From Deltaproteobacteria bacterium (GTDB lineage Bacteria > Lernaellota > Lernaellaia > JACKCT01): a stretch of DNA of 64,000 nucleotides. The notes below the pieces were generated by a model. That model worked only from the letters and a program-made list of their open reading frames with translations. It was not told the DNA's origin and made no database searches. Positions within the stretch are counted from its first letter, which is position 1, and each line of letters begins with the position of its first letter. The stretch is taken from positions 186,001 through 250,000 of the forward strand of contig JACKCT010000003.1 of the NCBI GenBank assembly GCA_020633895.1, given 5' to 3'. This document shows positions 16,744 through 29,033 of the stretch, piece by piece. The position numbers and the translations under genes are program-made.

Positions 16744-16796
16744 GAACAACGGTCGCTCAACTCCCGAAAAGGGGACATCCCCACAACTCATAATAA

Positions 16797-17942
16797 CTAA
16801 TAGACGGCCTCGAAGGCCAGCGTCCCCGGTCTCGCGGCCAAGGATCGAAGTTTAAAATGGGAACCGGACAGATCCAGCACGCGTCCGGCGAACTGCTCGC
16901 CCTCTCCGTCGAAACGTACCACAAAACTGACGCGGCCGCCCGGGGCGAAGCTCTCCATGCGCACGGCGCGCACCACGTCCAGATCCTTAAGGCCCGCCTC
17001 GATAAGGCGCACATCGCCCAGATCCTTGACCCCGCGAACCGTCACGCGGATCTCGTCCTCGGTGCGTTCGGTGGCCACGCCCGCGGCGCCCATATCCGCC
17101 CGGAAACGCTCGATCACGGCCTCCGCCGTCGTTTCCGCCGCTTCGCCGCAGGGCGCGTCAACCCTGCGTTTATAGGCGAATTCCGAGAGCACGTCACGCC
17201 TTTTCAGATCCGCCAAATACCATCGCCGCACCAGCGGGCAGCCGTCGCCGGCGTTTTCAACCACCCCTTCGCCCACGATCACAAACCGCAGGTCGAACGC
17301 CCCGCGCATGGTCGCCAGATCGTCGAATTGCCCGGAACGCATCCGCGCGGCGACCGGATCGTCGGCGATTTTATCGACGGTTTTTTCCTCCAAAGCCGTG
17401 AGCCCCAACTCATCCAGCTTGGCCAGCAGCGCCCCTTCCATGGTCGCGTCTCGGGCCGTCCCGGCGGAGGTTTCGGACCAGACGAGCACCATGGTGGTCA
17501 CGTCCGGCGCTCCGCTGTCCGTCCCGCCCCGGTCGAGGGTGCGGATGGTTTTGCGCAGCGCCTCGAAATCGATCTTGGCGGAGATGCGGACCTTGTAGAC
17601 CCCGGCGGCCGGGTCGGCGCCCTCGCGCAGCATTCGGTAGGAAAGCAGGTAATTCTGCGGCTTTTGCAGAATCTCGCGGGTGATCTCGGTCTTGCGGGCC
17701 TGCAGTTCGACAGCGGGTACGGCCAGCTCGACCGCGTCCGCCAGCGCCGCGCGCCGGGCTCGGATCAAAGCATCTCGCCGGGCCGCCGACTGGTCGCCGC
17801 CGCGAATCTTCGCCTCGGCCTCGGCTTCGACCTGCCCGGTGGGCGTCATGATGACATCCTGGGCCGACGCGACACCGGCAAATCGCGACAAGGCCGCGAC
17901 AATCCCCGCCGCGAAAATCGCACGCCCCGCTAGCCGCTTCAT
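16797..17942 (-). CDS. Secreted protein with a FlgT-like N-terminal domain
   Basis: A 381-residue protein with a signal peptide (cleavage near VASA-QD, about residue 28). Residues about 30-130 ([38 protein letters not shown]-like helix, [11 protein letters not shown]) resemble the FlgT N-terminal domain found in flagellar basal-body and lipid-linked outer-membrane proteins. The remaining 250 residues look like repeated alpha/beta modules ([35 protein letters not shown]) of the kind used for peptidoglycan or lipoprotein scaffolds. No flagellar genes are nearby. ATG at 17942 overlaps the hflX stop by 4 bases. Function unknown. Confidence 0.65.
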   Translation of the reverse strand: MKRLAGRAIFAAGIVAALSRFAGVASAQDVIMTPTGQVEAEAEAKIRGGDQSAARRDALIRARRAALADAVELAVPAVELQARKTEITREILQKPQNYLLSYRMLREGADPAAGVYKVRISAKIDFEALRKTIRTLDRGGTDSGAPDVTTMVLVWSETSAGTARDATMEGALLAKLDELGLTALEEKTVDKIADDPVAARMRSGQFDDLATMRGAFDLRFVIVGEGVVENAGDGCPLVRRWYLADLKRRDVLSEFAYKRRVDAPCGEAAETTAEAVIERFRADMGAAGVATERTEDEIRVTVRGVKDLGDVRLIEAGLKDLDVVRAVRMESFAPGGRVSFVVRFDGEGEQFAGRVLDLSGSHFKLRSLAARPGTLAFEAVY

Positions 17943-19228
17943 CTCGCGAACGGCTCCAAAACCGGCATCCACTCCACCGGCACCCACGCAACGATATGCA
18001 CCCCGTCGGACTCGTGGGCCTCTTGGACAACCGTCGCCCCGCGATGCAGACGATCCACCAGATCCTGCCGGTTCCAGGGGATTTCCAGATCCACGTGACG
18101 ACGCGTGAGTTTTTGCTGCGTTTCGAGCATTTCACAAAGCTCGGTCAGACCTTCGCCCGTCACCGCCGAGACCGCCACCGCGTTGGGCAGGTGGCTCTTG
18201 AGCCGTTCGATCACCAGCGGATTGTCGACCAGATCGACCTTGTTCAGGGCGTGCAGCACGAATTTGTGGTCCAATTCCAATTCGCGCAAAACCGCCCGCA
18301 CCGCCTCCACGCGCTCCTCGACTCCCGGCGCCGAAGCATCGATCACATGCACCAGAAACGCCGACGCCGCCACCTCTTCGAAGGTCGCCTTGAAGCTCTC
18401 GACGAGTTGGTGGGGCAGCTTTTTGATGAAACCGACCGTGTCGGAGATCAACAGCCGTCCGCCGTCGGGCAGGTCGAGGGCACGGACGCTCGGGTCCAAG
18501 GTGGCGAATAGGGCGTTCTCGGCCAGCACGTCGGCGCCGGTGAGTTTGTTGAACAGTGTCGACTTGCCGGCGTTGGTGTAGCCGATGAGGCTGACCGTCT
18601 CCAGCGGCACCTTGTCCCGACCCACCCGATGCAGTCCCCGGGTGCGTTCGACCTTTTCCAGGCGTTTCTTCAGGGCGGTAATGCGCTCCTGGATTTTGCG
18701 CCGGTCAATTTCCAGATCCGTCTCGCCGGGACCGCGCGTACCGATCCCGGCGCCCTGGCGGGACAAGTGCGTCCACATGCCGCGAAGGCGCGGACGCAGG
18801 TATTCGAGCTGAGCCAGTTCGACTTGCAGCTTGCCGGCCATGGTGCGAGCGCGGGTAGCGAAGATGTCCAGGATCAGGCCGGTCCGGTCCATGACCATCT
18901 TGCCGGTGGCCTCTTCCAGGTTGCGTTGCTGCGTGGGGGTCAACTCGTCGTCGAAGACGACAAACTCCACGTCGTCTTCCTTGCATCGGGCGGCCAGCTC
19001 CTCGAGCTTGCCCTTGCCGACAAACGTGGCGGTGGACAGGCGCTGCATGGCGAAGGTGAGCCGCCCGATCTCCCGGCCGCCGGCCGTGCGAAGCAGTTCG
19101 GCCAACTCGTCCAGGGATTCGTCAAGCTGCCATGCGGCGACGCCTTGCCGGCGGGCTCCCACCAGCAAGGCGTTTTTCCAAAGTCGATGATCGGTCTTTT
19201 CGGGATTCAGCGAAATTTCGTTCGACAA
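17939..19228 (-). CDS. hflX: Ribosome-associated GTPase HflX
   Basis: A 429-residue GTPase. N-terminal HflX domain ([42 protein letters not shown]), glycine-rich linker ([19 protein letters not shown]), then the G domain: G1 [10 protein letters not shown]3 DTVGF, G4 NKVD. HflX splits stalled 70S ribosomes under stress. The start is TTG at 19228, in line with family homology. It follows hfq by 34 bases, the widespread hfq-hflX pairing. Confidence 0.95.
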   Translation of the reverse strand: MSNEISLNPEKTDHRLWKNALLVGARRQGVAAWQLDESLDELAELLRTAGGREIGRLTFAMQRLSTATFVGKGKLEELAARCKEDDVEFVVFDDELTPTQQRNLEEATGKMVMDRTGLILDIFATRARTMAGKLQVELAQLEYLRPRLRGMWTHLSRQGAGIGTRGPGETDLEIDRRKIQERITALKKRLEKVERTRGLHRVGRDKVPLETVSLIGYTNAGKSTLFNKLTGADVLAENALFATLDPSVRALDLPDGGRLLISDTVGFIKKLPHQLVESFKATFEEVAASAFLVHVIDASAPGVEERVEAVRAVLRELELDHKFVLHALNKVDLVDNPLVIERLKSHLPNAVAVSAVTGEGLTELCEMLETQQKLTRRHVDLEIPWNRQDLVDRLHRGATVVQEAHESDGVHIVAWVPVEWMPVLEPFAR

Positions 19229-19262
19229 AGAGCGCTACGCCTTTGATGGCGACGGAAAGGGC

Positions 19263-19568
19263 TTAGTCGCGATCCCGGTCGCCCCGGTAGCCGCCTTGCT
19301 CCCGGTCGCCCCGGTGTCCGCCGCCCTGGCCCCCGGCGCCTTCGCCGAAGATCTGCGCCATCTTGGAGCCGGCCGGAACGTTCACATTGGTGATCGCGTG
19401 TTTATAAACCAGGTGAAAACGATCCCCGTCCAAGATCACACAGTAGTTGTCGAAGCTCTTGATGATTCCTTCGATCTTCTGACCGTCGGAGAGCTCCATC
19501 GTGATCTTGACCCGTTCCCGTCGAGCCTGATTGAGAAATTGATCCTGGACATTAATGCGCGGCTTCAT
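19263..19568 (-). CDS. hfq: RNA chaperone Hfq with a basic/acidic RGD tail
   Basis: A 101-residue Hfq, the hexameric Sm-like protein that pairs small RNAs with mRNAs. Sm1 (QKIEGIIKSFDNYCVILDG) and Sm2 (HLVYKHAITNVNVP) are intact, with the proximal-face Gln (QDQFLN) and YKH. The tail from about residue 76 is Gly-rich with HRGDREQGGYRGDRDRD, charged repeats not seen in E. coli. ATG at 19568 has AGGAGG 9 bases upstream. It lies between dnaE and hflX. Confidence 0.96.
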   Translation of the reverse strand: MKPRINVQDQFLNQARRERVKITMELSDGQKIEGIIKSFDNYCVILDGDRFHLVYKHAITNVNVPAGSKMAQIFGEGAGGQGGGHRGDREQGGYRGDRDRD

Positions 19569-19610
19569 GGCGACAAACCTCCTGACAATGGGCTCATGGG
19601 CCCCAAATCA

Positions 19611-22600
19611 CTATGAAAACATGACAACGTCGCGGCCCAGGAGTTGCTCGACGGACGCGACGAGCTCATCCGAGGGACGCACCGAAAAATCTTTCGGGAA
19701 TTTCATCAGAACTTCCCCCGTACCCGGAACCACATAATGCAAGACGGGCCGACATGCCCCGCGTCCCGACTTGCGCAGGATATTCTGCAACATTTCAATC
19801 GTGCCGTCGGCCACCGGTCCCTGGGGAAGATGGATATGCACTTCCTCGCCCATGGCCCGATGGGCGTCGGCCAGCAAATGGGCCTCATCCACGTAGATCT
19901 TCGGCCCCTTTTCGTTACACTCGGCCTTGCCCGTCAACAACAGCGGGGCGTCGCCGCGCAGCAACGTCTCGCATTTGACGAACGCCTCGTTGTAGACGAT
20001 GGCCTCGAACACCCCCGTCAGGTCTTCCACCTGAAGGATCGCCATGCGCCCCCGGGACGTATCGCGGAAGCGACGATCCGTGATGACCGCGGCCACCGTC
20101 GCGGACACCCTTCCCTGCGTCTCCTTGAGAGTCTCGCAGGTAAAGTTGGTATACCGCTTTATGATCGTCTCATATTGACGCAGCGGATGTCCAGTGAGGA
20201 AAAAGCCAAACGCCTCTTTTTCCACGTCCAAAAGCTCCGCGTCGCTCAAGGGTTCGGCATCGGGCAGAGGCACCTCTTGGGAGGTCTGCTCCATCCCGCC
20301 GATCGCGCCGAAGAGGTTGGACTGGCCGCTGGCCTTTTCACGAGCCACGCGGGTGGCGTGGTCGAACAATTTATCGACCCCGGCCAGCAGACGCGCCCGG
20401 TTGGGCTGGAGGTCGTCAAAGCACCCGGCCTTGACCAGGGACTCGACGACGCGCTTGTTGAGGTGAGCGACGCCGACTTCCTCGAGCATCTGGGTGACGC
20501 CGGTGAAGGGGCCGGTCTTTTCCCGCGTGGAGACGATCGCCTCGATGGCGCCCTCGCCCACGTTCTTGATGCCCGCCAGGCCGAAGCGGATTTTGTCGCC
20601 TTCCACCAGGAAATCCCGCTCGGACTTGTTGATCGAAGGCGGCAGGATCTCGTACTTCATCTCCCGCACTTCGTTGATCTTCGTCGCCAGCTTGTCCGTG
20701 TTGTCGGCGTCCATGGTCAGAAGCGCCGCCATGAACTCCAGCGGATAGTTGGCCTTCAGATACGCGGTCTGGTACGCGACGACGCCGTAGGCCGCGGAGT
20801 GGCTTTTGTTGAAGCCGTACGCCGCGAATTTTTCCATCAGATCCCAGATGTGCCCGGCCTTTTGCGGATCGATGCCCTTGTCCTTGGCGCCGGCGGTGAA
20901 GTCGACTTGGAATTTCTCCATGTCCTTGAGCTTCTTCTTGCTCATGGCCCGGCGCATCAGGTCGGAGGCGCCCAGGGACAGTCCGCCGACCGCCGTGGCG
21001 ACCTGCATGACCTGCTCCTGGTAGACCATCATGCCGTAGGTCTCTTCCAGGAATTCTTCCAGCACCGGCAATTCGTACGTGACCTCGATCTCCCCCTTCT
21101 TGGCGGCGATGAAGTCGTCGATCATGCCCGAGCCGATGGGCCCCGGCCGGTAGAGGGCCACCAGGGCGACGATGTCGTCGATGCTCGAGGGCGCGATGCG
21201 GATCAGCAGATCCTTCATGCCCTTGGATTCGAGCTGGAACACGCCGGTGGTATGCCCGGAGCAAAGCAGTTCGAAGGCCTTGGGGTCGTTCATGGGGATG
21301 GTGTTCAGGTCCGGCGCCTCGCCGTGCGTCCGACGGATAAGGTCCAGGGCCTTGTCGATGACGGTGAGGGTCTTGAGACCCAGGAAGTCGAACTTGATCA
21401 GGCCCGACTCCTCCACGTCGTTCTTGTCCCACTGCGTGATGACCAGGCCGTCCTTGTCTCGCGTGAGAGGGACGTATTCGGTCAGCGGCTCGGGGGCGAT
21501 CACCACGCCGGCGGCGTGCTTGCCGATGTGGCGCGTGATGCCCTCCAGGGCTCGGGCGTTGTCGAAGAGCTCCTTGGCCCAGGCGTTTTCCTCGATGAAC
21601 CCGCGAAACTCCGAGTCCTCCTTGTGGGCTTTGTCCAACGTGATATCGAGCGCGTCGGGAACCAGCTTGGCGACTTTGTCCACGTCGGCGTAGGGGTATC
21701 CCAGAGCCCGGCCCACGTCCCGGATGACGGCCTTGGCCTTCATGGTGGCGAACGTCCCGATCTGGCAGACGTTGTCCGCGCCGTATTTCTCCGTGACGTA
21801 TTCGATGACCCGGTCGCGGCCGTTGGCGCAGAAGTCGCAGTCGATGTCGGGGTTGTCCTGGCGCTCCGGGTTCATGAAGCGCTCGAACAGCAGGCCGTAA
21901 CGCAGCGGATCGATGTCGGTGATACCCAGGGCGAAGCACACCAGGCTGCCGGCGGCGCTGCCGCGCCCCGGGCCGACGGGGATATCCCGATCCCGCGCCC
22001 AGTTCATGAAGTCCTGCACGATCAGCAGATAGCCCGCGAACCCGCGCTCGCAAATCAGCGACAGCTCGGTCTCCATGCGCTCCGGGTAGAGCGTCTGATT
22101 GCGCGCGAATTCCCGGGTGTCTTCGTAGCCCCGCTCAATGCGCCGCATGCGCTTTTGCAGGCCTTCGAAGGACATCTCGCGAATCGTGTCGTCGAGGCTC
22201 ATGCCGCGAGGGGTATCGTAACCGGGGAAAATGAAACCGCCGGACTCCATCTCCAGGTTGCACCGCTCGGCGATCTCCAACGTGCTCTTGATAGCCTGGG
22301 GGTAGTCGGCGAACAGGTCGCTCATCTCCTTGGCGTCGCGCAGGTAAAACGCCGAGGAACCGTAACGCTTGCGTTTGGTTTCGTTGACGGTCTTTCCCGT
22401 CCCCACGCACAGCAGCACGTCGTGGCTCTTCCAGTCTTCACGATTGAGGTAATGGCAGTCGTTGGTCGCGACCAGGGGAATGTCGAGCTTCTTGGCCAGC
22501 TTGACGACACCGGCGTTGACGGTCGCCTGCTCCTCGATTTCGTTTTCCTGAATCTCCAGATAGTAGCGGTCGCCGAAGATATCCTTGTGCATCCCGGCGA

Positions 22601-23069
22601 TGCGCATCGCCTCTTTTTCGTCGCCGTTGAGAATCGCCACGGCCACCTCGCCGGACATGCACGCCGAAGTGCAGATCAGGCCCTCGTTGTATTGTTCGAG
22701 CAAGGCGTGGTCGATGCGCGGGCGGTAGTACATGCCGTCCAGATGGGCCTTGGAGACGAGCTTGATGAGGTTGTGATAGCCGGTCGCGTTTTCCGCCAGC
22801 AGGACCAGGTGGTTGGACTTGCGGTTGTTGGCCGAACGGTCCGTGTGGGAACCGGGGGTGACGTAGACTTCGCAGCCGATGATGGGTTTGATGCCGTGGT
22901 TCTTGGCCCCTTTGTAAAACGCCCTGGCGCTGCACAGGTTGCCGTGTTCGGTCACGGCGATGGCGGGCATGTTGCGCTCCTCCGCGGCGCGCATCAGCTC
23001 GGGGATTTTGTTGGAGGCGTCCAGAAACGAAAAGTGCGTGTGCAGATGCAGGTGAACGAACTGGTTCAT
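19611..23069 (-). CDS. dnaE: DNA polymerase III alpha subunit
   Basis: A 1152-residue C-family replicative polymerase. N-terminal PHP domain (HLHLHTHFSFLD at about 5-16), then palm with the catalytic Asp pair in DIDCDF and GPGRGSAAGSL, the helix-hairpin-helix region and a C-terminal OB fold (VEDLTGVFEAIVY). Full length for DnaE1. ATG at 23069 is chosen because the PHP motif begins 4 residues later; the frame can also be read from GTG at 23102. No epsilon-like exonuclease insert is visible, so proofreading would come from DnaQ elsewhere. hfq follows 42 bases later. Confidence 0.98.
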   Translation of the reverse strand: MNQFVHLHLHTHFSFLDASNKIPELMRAAEERNMPAIAVTEHGNLCSARAFYKGAKNHGIKPIIGCEVYVTPGSHTDRSANNRKSNHLVLLAENATGYHNLIKLVSKAHLDGMYYRPRIDHALLEQYNEGLICTSACMSGEVAVAILNGDEKEAMRIAGMHKDIFGDRYYLEIQENEIEEQATVNAGVVKLAKKLDIPLVATNDCHYLNREDWKSHDVLLCVGTGKTVNETKRKRYGSSAFYLRDAKEMSDLFADYPQAIKSTLEIAERCNLEMESGGFIFPGYDTPRGMSLDDTIREMSFEGLQKRMRRIERGYEDTREFARNQTLYPERMETELSLICERGFAGYLLIVQDFMNWARDRDIPVGPGRGSAAGSLVCFALGITDIDPLRYGLLFERFMNPERQDNPDIDCDFCANGRDRVIEYVTEKYGADNVCQIGTFATMKAKAVIRDVGRALGYPYADVDKVAKLVPDALDITLDKAHKEDSEFRGFIEENAWAKELFDNARALEGITRHIGKHAAGVVIAPEPLTEYVPLTRDKDGLVITQWDKNDVEESGLIKFDFLGLKTLTVIDKALDLIRRTHGEAPDLNTIPMNDPKAFELLCSGHTTGVFQLESKGMKDLLIRIAPSSIDDIVALVALYRPGPIGSGMIDDFIAAKKGEIEVTYELPVLEEFLEETYGMMVYQEQVMQVATAVGGLSLGASDLMRRAMSKKKLKDMEKFQVDFTAGAKDKGIDPQKAGHIWDLMEKFAAYGFNKSHSAAYGVVAYQTAYLKANYPLEFMAALLTMDADNTDKLATKINEVREMKYEILPPSINKSERDFLVEGDKIRFGLAGIKNVGEGAIEAIVSTREKTGPFTGVTQMLEEVGVAHLNKRVVESLVKAGCFDDLQPNRARLLAGVDKLFDHATRVAREKASGQSNLFGAIGGMEQTSQEVPLPDAEPLSDAELLDVEKEAFGFFLTGHPLRQYETIIKRYTNFTCETLKETQGRVSATVAAVITDRRFRDTSRGRMAILQVEDLTGVFEAIVYNEAFVKCETLLRGDAPLLLTGKAECNEKGPKIYVDEAHLLADAHRAMGEEVHIHLPQGPVADGTIEMLQNILRKSGRGACRPVLHYVVPGTGEVLMKFPKDFSVRPSDELVASVEQLLGRDVVMFS

Positions 23070-23131
23070 ACCGCGAAGGGCTCCTTCGACATCGTCATTC
23101 ACCCCGACTCATCGACGTCGGGGAAAGAACC

Positions 23132-23161
23132 ACTATAGGCGCGGAGCCGCGCGGTTGGGAA
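23132..23161 (-). promoter_or_regulatory. Possible dnaE promoter
   Basis: Minus strand: -10 TATAGT (23132-23137), 18-base spacer, -35 TTCCCA (23156-23161). The leader of about 55 bases contains a 7-base-pair hairpin, CCCCGAC/GTCGGGG (23102-23123). Confidence 0.4.
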
Positions 23162-23196
23162 GTTGGGGATAAGTTTTTGTCAGGCGCGCGGGCCGA

Positions 23197-24396
23197 CTAT
23201 TTCTCGTAGCCCTGGCCCTGCCATGGTTCCCCCACAGGAAATTCGGTCCAGCCGTATTTCGCGCGGATGTCCTCGACGCTCGGCGGCGGGAGCGGCTCGT
23301 CCGCCAATCCCAGTAATTTTTGGTCGATCAGGAATTGGGCCGTGGCCTCGCCGATGAGTGCGTAGGCCCGCCACGTCATGTGCGAAACGTCGACGAACAT
23401 GGTCGGGTCCGCCATGCCCGCCGGACCCACGGCGTCCACGATCGCCTCCCAGTCGATAACCGAGACGCGCGGCGATCGCGTTAGCGAACGGATGAAGTCG
23501 TTGTCCGAAGGCCGCGTCCGGTGGCATCGCTCGGTTTCGACTAGCTTGCGATAGAGGGCCTTGGCCTTCGTCCCATCGCCGGCCGCCTCCGCCTGCTCCG
23601 CTTGTTGACGGATATGGGCGGCCTCCGCCGAAAACTCGACCCCCGACTCGCCGCCATGGCAGTCGTACTTCCAGTTGATCGGCACCGTCGCGAAAATGGT
23701 GGGGAACGGCGCCGACGCGGCCCGCCTCGCCAGATCGGCGATCTGTCCTTCGTAGATCTCGCGAAACTGCCGGGTATATTCCGGCGACATTTCAATGCGC
23801 GGAAAAAGATTCGGGCGGCACTGCCGCCGATAGGTTTGGTCCGCCAGGCGAGCGAGGTTCCAGGAATCCAGACGCTGCCGCCACGCCGGACGCAGCCCCA
23901 ACGTCTCGTCGTCGCCCCCGAAAGCCACGAGAAGGAGATCGGCGTTCACCTTATAGGCCGCCTTCGCCATCTCGTACGCCCAGGACGACTGATGTCCGCC
24001 CTCGGCCAGGTTGATGACCTCGAAGTGCAGTTCGGGAAAACGCAAGGACAGTTCCGCGCCGATCCAATCGGGGATGGAGCCGTATTTCACGTACGGCGTA
24101 CCAACAACCATCGACTTGCCGACGACCAGGATGCGTCGCGTGGCCGGAGGGATGTCGGCGGAAAAGTCCCGCGCCCGGCCGCCGGAAACCACCGCCGGAT
24201 GGACGTGATAGCCGCCCAAACCGGCGAGGCGCGTTTGGCGGATCAGTCGAAACGGCGGGCCGGGATGGGGATCGTCATGGTCGTAGGTGCGAATCGCGCC
24301 GGTCCATTCGGCGTGTTCGACGTAGAGGGTCGCCCCGGTCAGGAGGGTGACGAGGGTCGCGAGTACAACGACGAAAATGGACCCCGCGCGCCGCAT
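23197..24396 (-). CDS. Membrane-anchored SGNH/GDSL-like protein
   Basis: A 399-residue protein with an N-terminal membrane segment or signal (about 5-25) and an exported alpha/beta domain. RRILVVGKSMVVGTPYVKYG stands where block I of SGNH hydrolases is, with Lys-Ser instead of Gly-Asp-Ser. LAEGGHQSSWAYEMAKAA and LLLVAFGGDDE match blocks II and III, and DVSHMTWRAYALIGEA resembles the final D-x-x-H block. Similar proteins sit by lipid and sugar O-acyl genes. The substrate is unknown. ATG at 24396; the gene follows guaA by 55 bases. Confidence 0.65.
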   Translation of the reverse strand: MRRAGSIFVVVLATLVTLLTGATLYVEHAEWTGAIRTYDHDDPHPGPPFRLIRQTRLAGLGGYHVHPAVVSGGRARDFSADIPPATRRILVVGKSMVVGTPYVKYGSIPDWIGAELSLRFPELHFEVINLAEGGHQSSWAYEMAKAAYKVNADLLLVAFGGDDETLGLRPAWRQRLDSWNLARLADQTYRRQCRPNLFPRIEMSPEYTRQFREIYEGQIADLARRAASAPFPTIFATVPINWKYDCHGGESGVEFSAEAAHIRQQAEQAEAAGDGTKAKALYRKLVETERCHRTRPSDNDFIRSLTRSPRVSVIDWEAIVDAVGPAGMADPTMFVDVSHMTWRAYALIGEATAQFLIDQKLLGLADEPLPPPSVEDIRAKYGWTEFPVGEPWQGQGYEK

Positions 24397-24451
24397 GCCG
24401 GGCTCCGACGCCAGACCCAACCTGGCCCCCGGTTATTCGACCGGGGAGGCG

Positions 24452-26014
24452 CTACTCCCACTCGATCGTGGCGGGAGGCTTGGAGGAAATGTCGTAGACG
24501 ACACGGTTGACGCCGACGACTTCGTTGATGATTCGCGTGGAAACTTCGCCCATGATCTCGTAGGGCAGTTGCACCCAGTCGGCCGTCATGCCGTCGCGGG
24601 AATGCACCGCCCGCAAGGCGACCACGTTGTCGTAGCTGCGTTCGTCGCCCATGACCCCGACGCTGCGCACCGGTAGCAGCACCGCGAACGCCTGCCAGAT
24701 TTTGTCGTACCACCCGCTCTCGCGCAGTTCGTGGATGAAGATCGCGTCCGCCTCCTGCAGCACGCGCACCCGCTCTTCCGTCACCTCGCCGGGAATGCGC
24801 ACCGCCAGGCCCGGGCCGGGGAACGGATGGCGCCAGACCATCTCCCGCGGAATGCCCAACTCTTCGCCCACCGCGCGCACTTCGTCCTTGAACAGCTCGC
24901 GCAGCGGCTCGACCAGTTCCAGCTTCAGATACGCGGGCAGCCCGCCGACATTGTGATGGCTCTTGATCGTCGCCGACGGCCCCTTGAAGCTGACCGATTC
25001 GATCACGTCGGGGTAGAGCGTGCCCTGGGCCAGGAAATGGGCGTCCTCGATCTTCTTGGCTTCCTCGATGAACACGTCGATGAACACGCGCCCGATGATC
25101 TTGCGCTTTTCCTCCGGGTCTTCCACCCCCGCCAATTCGCCCAGGAAGCGATCCGACGCGTTCACGTACACCACGTTGAGATTGAGCTTGTTCTTGTAAT
25201 CGCTCAGAACCTGCTCCGCCTCGTTTTTACGCAACAGGCCGTTGTTCACGAAGATGGACGTGAGCTGCGTGCCCACCGCCTTGTGCAGCAGCATGGCCGT
25301 CACGGTCGAATCCACGCCGCCGGACAGACCCAGGATCACCCGCTTGTCGCCGATCTGCTCGCGCATCGCCTCGATCGACGAGTCGATGAAATTGGCCATG
25401 GTCCAGTTGTTGCCGCAGCCGCAGATCTTGTGCACGAAGTTGGCGAGCATCTCGGTGCCTTGCGGCGTATGCACGACCTCCGGGTGGAACTGCAGGCCGA
25501 AAATGGTCCGCTCCTCGTTGCGAATCGCGGCAAAGGGCGAGTTATTCGACTCGGCCACCACGTGAAACCCCGGCGGGATCTCCTCGACCCGGTCGCCGTG
25601 GCTCATCCACACCGGTAACTCCTCCTCGTCCATCTCATGGAAGCCCTCGAACAGATCCTCCATGTCGCCGACGCGAATCGTCGCCGGGCCGTATTCCCGT
25701 GTGCCCGTGCGCTCCACGCGCCCGCCCAGCAGGTGCGTGGTCAGTTGCATGCCGTAGCAAATGCCCAACACCGGGACGCCCATCTCGAACAGATCCGGGT
25801 CGATGGTCGGCGCCTCGTCGTCGTAGACGCTGGAAGGCCCGCCGGACAGGATGATGCCCTTCGGATTGAACGCCTCGATCTCCGTGTGATGCACGGTGCA
25901 GGGCAGGATTTCACAATAGACGTTCAACTCCCGGACGCGCCGGGCGATGAGCTGGGTGTATTGGGAACCGAAATCCAGAACGAGGATTTTCTCGTTGTGC
26001 GCGATGTCCGTCAT
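24452..26014 (-). CDS. guaA: GMP synthase (glutamine-hydrolysing)
   Basis: A 520-residue GMP synthase converting XMP to GMP with ATP and glutamine. Class I amidotransferase (about 1-195): Cys in [15 protein letters not shown], and HPEV. ATP pyrophosphatase domain with the P-loop LSGGVDST, then the C-terminal dimerisation domain ([18 protein letters not shown]) ending TIEWE. Start ATG at 26014 fits family homology; the frame is open much further upstream in the end of guaB. It follows guaB by 26 bases. Confidence 0.98.
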   Translation of the reverse strand: MTDIAHNEKILVLDFGSQYTQLIARRVRELNVYCEILPCTVHHTEIEAFNPKGIILSGGPSSVYDDEAPTIDPDLFEMGVPVLGICYGMQLTTHLLGGRVERTGTREYGPATIRVGDMEDLFEGFHEMDEEELPVWMSHGDRVEEIPPGFHVVAESNNSPFAAIRNEERTIFGLQFHPEVVHTPQGTEMLANFVHKICGCGNNWTMANFIDSSIEAMREQIGDKRVILGLSGGVDSTVTAMLLHKAVGTQLTSIFVNNGLLRKNEAEQVLSDYKNKLNLNVVYVNASDRFLGELAGVEDPEEKRKIIGRVFIDVFIEEAKKIEDAHFLAQGTLYPDVIESVSFKGPSATIKSHHNVGGLPAYLKLELVEPLRELFKDEVRAVGEELGIPREMVWRHPFPGPGLAVRIPGEVTEERVRVLQEADAIFIHELRESGWYDKIWQAFAVLLPVRSVGVMGDERSYDNVVALRAVHSRDGMTADWVQLPYEIMGEVSTRIINEVVGVNRVVYDISSKPPATIEWE

Positions 26015-26040
26015 GATCAAGATCCAATCGGCCGGGTGCG

Positions 26041-27570
<1,530 letters not shown>

Positions 27571-27580
27571 TTAAGACACG

Positions 27581-27967
27581 CTATTTGTTCTGGTGGAACA
27601 AATGCTGGGTGTCCGTCATTTGTCGAATCAACGTATCTTCGAAATGCATTTTCTTGTCAAGGATGGGGATCACGCGATCGTACTTGTACGAGATGCGGAT
27701 CTCATTATTGAAGCGCGTGATCTGCACGCCGTCCGTGGGAACCCCCACCCGGCCGCCGACCTTGTTGAACTCGGCCATCATCTCCTGGTCCGTGCGCTCC
27801 TTGGCCTTGATCATCTCGCCCTGGATCACCCGGCGGAACGTCCACTCGCCGTAATACATCGGCACGAACGCATACGCCCCGAACGCGATCGCCAGCAAAA
27901 CGACGACCAGAAACACCGTCACCCAGTTAAACGCCCCCCGACGGGCACGAACCCCAGAAACCCACAT
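27581..27967 (-). CDS. DUF4845-like single-pass membrane protein
   Basis: A 128-residue protein with a basic N-terminus, one membrane helix (about 15-37) and a C-terminal alpha/beta part outside the cytoplasm (VPMYYGEWTFRRVIQGEMI, GVQITRFNNEIRISYKY). The arrangement resembles DUF4845 proteins: helix, then FVPxY, then a ferredoxin-like fold. Function is unknown for that family. ATG at 27967 has GGGGAGG 8 bases upstream; the longer frame to 28012 is not needed. Confidence 0.6.
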   Translation of the reverse strand: MWVSGVRARRGAFNWVTVFLVVVLLAIAFGAYAFVPMYYGEWTFRRVIQGEMIKAKERTDQEMMAEFNKVGGRVGVPTDGVQITRFNNEIRISYKYDRVIPILDKKMHFEDTLIRQMTDTQHLFHQNK

Positions 27968-28100
27968 GATGCGCCTCCCCTTTGGACAAATTGTGCAACG
28001 ATTGGAGGACAAACATTAACATCGACCCCACCGACGCACAAGCCGGAATTTCCCCTCACAGTGTTCGCGAAATGTTCGTGACCGGGGGTCGTCGCGATGG

Positions 28101-29033
28101 CTAGGCATTGTTGTTCGCCGGGGGCCATTGTTCGGACAGCAGCAGTCCATCGAGCAATCCCCCCTCGGAGACGAGGAATTCGTCGTACCCGCCCAGGCGC
28201 ATGGCCGAATCGATGATGAGGATCCCCGCGGGAAGCAAATCCTCCCGGCCTTTCTCCAGTCCGGGAAAATGCGTCAGGCGGTCCGCGGCCGGCATGGCGA
28301 CCAGGCGCGCGAGCAGGCCGTTCATCGCCTCGCGCCCGGCGGCAAAGCGATGCACCTTCGCCGGGTCGTAAACGGTCAGCCCCTGCAACACGGCGGCGAT
28401 GGTGGTGGGAGTCCCCGCGATCCCGGCGATCAGGCGCGGCGTGGGGCGTTGAAAGTAGAATCCGAGGATGTCGTCGCAGTGGCGGCGGGCGGCGGCCAGT
28501 TGCTCTGGCGAAGGCGGATCGCCGGTGAGCAGATCCTCCGTCAGGCGCACAACGCCCAGGTCAAAACTGGCGATATGGGAGGTGTGTTCGCCGACGATCG
28601 ACAACTCGGTGGAAAAGCCGCCCACATCCACCAGCACCAGTTCGGGCGTCGTCGGACCCAGATGGTGACGCGCGCCGCGACCGGCCAGATCCGCCTCCAC
28701 TTCGCCGGAGAGCAGCACCGGAGGCACGTCCGTAACCTTCTCCACTTCCCAAAGGAAATCGTCCCGATTCTCCGCGCGCCGGACCACCCCGGTGCATCCG
28801 ACGCGGATCTGCTCGGCGCCCTGCTCCCGAGCGAAGGCGGCGAATTCCCCGGCGGCCTCCAGGGTGCGTTGCATGGCGGCATCGGAAAGGTTGCCGTCAA
28901 ACCCGCCGGACAGGCGCGTGATGCGCCGACGCACTTCCAGGCGCTGGAGCCCGGGGCCTTCCCCCGCGGCGACGAGAACGCGGATAGTGTTCGAGCCGAT
29001 GTCGATGGAAGCGCGACGTGGAGTGGTCGCCAT
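28101..29033 (-). CDS. Ppx/GppA family exopolyphosphatase / pppGpp phosphohydrolase
   Basis: A 310-residue actin-fold protein. Phosphate-1 loop SIDIGSNTIRVLVA (about 9-22), ARKxGA-like region EQIRVGCTGVVRRAENR, phosphate-2 loop VDVGGFSTEL, and AGIAGTPTT. It ends before the HD-like C-terminal domain of long Ppx, so it is the short form. It would act on polyphosphate or pppGpp. ATG at 29033 begins where homology does. It stands alone. Confidence 0.87.
   Translation of the reverse strand: MATTPRRASIDIGSNTIRVLVAAGEGPGLQRLEVRRRITRLSGGFDGNLSDAAMQRTLEAAGEFAAFAREQGAEQIRVGCTGVVRRAENRDDFLWEVEKVTDVPPVLLSGEVEADLAGRGARHHLGPTTPELVLVDVGGFSTELSIVGEHTSHIASFDLGVVRLTEDLLTGDPPSPEQLAAARRHCDDILGFYFQRPTPRLIAGIAGTPTTIAAVLQGLTVYDPAKVHRFAAGREAMNGLLARLVAMPAADRLTHFPGLEKGREDLLPAGILIIDSAMRLGGYDEFLVSEGGLLDGLLLSEQWPPANNNA

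Noticed and set aside
19644-23138. 1164-codon plus-strand open frame opposite dnaE
   Set aside because: Pure antisense shadow of a clear DNA polymerase gene.
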